DNA of 64,000 nucleotides from JAVVHH01 sp964657565. Its GTDB lineage: Bacteria; Pseudomonadota; Alphaproteobacteria; Acetobacterales; Acetobacteraceae. Location: the NCBI GenBank assembly GCA_964657565.1, contig CAZZVQ010000006.1:1-64000 (forward strand), written 5' to 3'. This document shows positions 63,491 through 64,000 of the stretch, one piece after another; the stretch's first letter is position 1, and every line of letters starts with the position of its first letter. The position numbers were made by a program, and so were the translations under genes. The notes below the pieces were generated by a model. The model was not told where the DNA came from and made no database searches. It was given only the letters and a program-made list of their open reading frames with translations.

Positions 63491-63823
63491 CTAGTCGACA
63501 ATGAACAGCTTGGCCCCGGTGGTCGTCGACGACCGATGCGCGGCGTCGCCGAAATCGGACACGGTGTAGCCGGAGCCGGCGGGGAACGAGAACCGCCGCC
63601 CGTCCTTCAGCTCCGTCTCGAGCGTGCCCTCGACCACATAGATGACGTGGCCGCGGTCGCACCAATGGTCCGCGACATAACCCGGCGAATACTCCACCAC
63701 CCGCATCCGCACGTCGCCATTGTCCAGCGTCCGCCACAGCGCGGTGCCGCTCTCTCCCGCATGTTCCGTGGCCGGAAGCTTGTCCCAGGGGACGGATGTG
63801 AAGGACAGGGTGGGCAGCTTCAT
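63491..63823 (-). CDS. DHCW-motif cupin-fold protein
   Basis: A 110-residue single-domain cupin. The family hallmark reads VADHWCDRGHVIYVVEGTLETELKDGRRFSF, with histidines in DHW and GHV and an acidic residue in VEGTLE, positions where cupins bind a metal. The C-terminus SGYTVSDFGDAAHRSSTTTGAKLFIVD completes the barrel. The biochemical role of this family is unknown. It is the first gene of the cupin/aroM-remnant/serine-hydrolase group on the minus strand, preceded by a 72-base gap. Confidence 0.9.
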   Translation of the reverse strand: MKLPTLSFTSVPWDKLPATEHAGESGTALWRTLDNGDVRMRVVEYSPGYVADHWCDRGHVIYVVEGTLETELKDGRRFSFPAGSGYTVSDFGDAAHRSSTTTGAKLFIVD

Positions 63824-63895
63824 AAAATGCTCCGACGGGCCGAGACGCGTCGTCTCAGCTCCGCCGGATCAAAGCAAGTCCGGTGCCAACAGCGG

Positions 63896-63998
63896 GTCAG
63901 CCTGCTGGTTTGCTTACCGAGTTCGCCGGGAGTCCCGGCGTATCCAGCAGCATGCGCGAGCCGACGGAGGCCGCCATGGTGCGCAGATCGTCCGCGCT
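63896..63998 (-). CDS. C-terminal tail of an unidentified protein; cut by window edge
   Basis: The minus strand reads open from the right edge to a TGA at 63896-63898, giving about 33 residues: SADDLRTMAASVGSRMLLDT and then PGLPANSVSKPAG. The composition is protein-like and the stop is followed by the cupin gene on the same strand. It is too short to assign a family. Confidence 0.4.
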
Positions 63999-64000
63999 CA

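Overview
The window is a high-GC chromosomal segment with strong third-position G/C bias. It most probably comes from an alphaproteobacterium, and within that group an Acetobacteraceae/Rhodospirillales-like lineage. The pointers are the rpoD-dnaG-yqeY block divergent from carA, the ArsR-methyltransferase gene coupled to metH, isoquinoline-oxidoreductase-type molybdoenzymes, PQQ-dependent alcohol oxidation, and PHA metabolism. The lineage is inferred from gene content, not from a marker comparison. I saw no rRNA, tRNA, CRISPR, prophage or insertion sequence.

Region by region. 1-6400: an AEC-type transporter (cut by the window edge), an acyl-CoA ligase and an enolase-superfamily enzyme on the minus strand, divergent from a two-subunit molybdenum hydroxylase (iorAB). 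6412-6477 is a large REP-like palindrome. 6495-9271: a small secreted protein and a sulfonate/nitrate-type ABC importer. 9368-17481: a PQQ-alcohol oxidation island made of an ABC-2 exporter pair, a YVTN beta-propeller, a dedicated binding protein, a GntR regulator and, divergently, a quinoprotein alcohol dehydrogenase carrying the lanthanide-type Asp-x-Asp pair, a cytochrome c, an unknown periplasmic protein and a PCu(A)C-like protein that has lost its copper ligands. 17492-22327: metH coupled to an ArsR-methyltransferase. A 22-bp palindrome lies between these and a divergent small protein that looks like an isolated piece of a COG0523 metallochaperone.

22966-33705 is the most system-like accessory region. 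Seven co-directional genes encode a type I secretion ABC protein with a protease-dead C39-like domain, its HlyD adaptor, a Sel1-repeat protein, an 898-residue TPR/GT2/GT4 chimera, a protein with a possible W-type domain, a GT4 glycosyltransferase and a rhodanese. I read it as a candidate export and glycosylation locus whose cargo is not obvious. 33796-39936 holds a PEP-carboxylase-like protein with an altered active site, an ECF sigma factor beside a frameshifted anti-sigma gene, and a secreted protein with a PEP-CTERM-like tail.

40064-50526 is housekeeping: rpoD, dnaG, yqeY, carA (with an N-terminal HTH-like extension), gatCAB, ruvX and a DUF808 protein. 50635-62096 is carbon metabolism. A 2-hydroxycarboxylate transporter and an isocitrate-dehydrogenase-like enzyme lead into a tightly coupled row of a ThDP enzyme, a Zn-alcohol dehydrogenase, class III PHA synthase (phaE, phaC) and a CoA-transferase. 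Convergent to these are a hydrolase, a PHB depolymerase and a ribbon-helix-helix regulator with a palindromic operator. 62177-64000 ends with a serine hydrolase, a truncated aroM-like frame, a DHCW-type cupin and the tail of one more gene.
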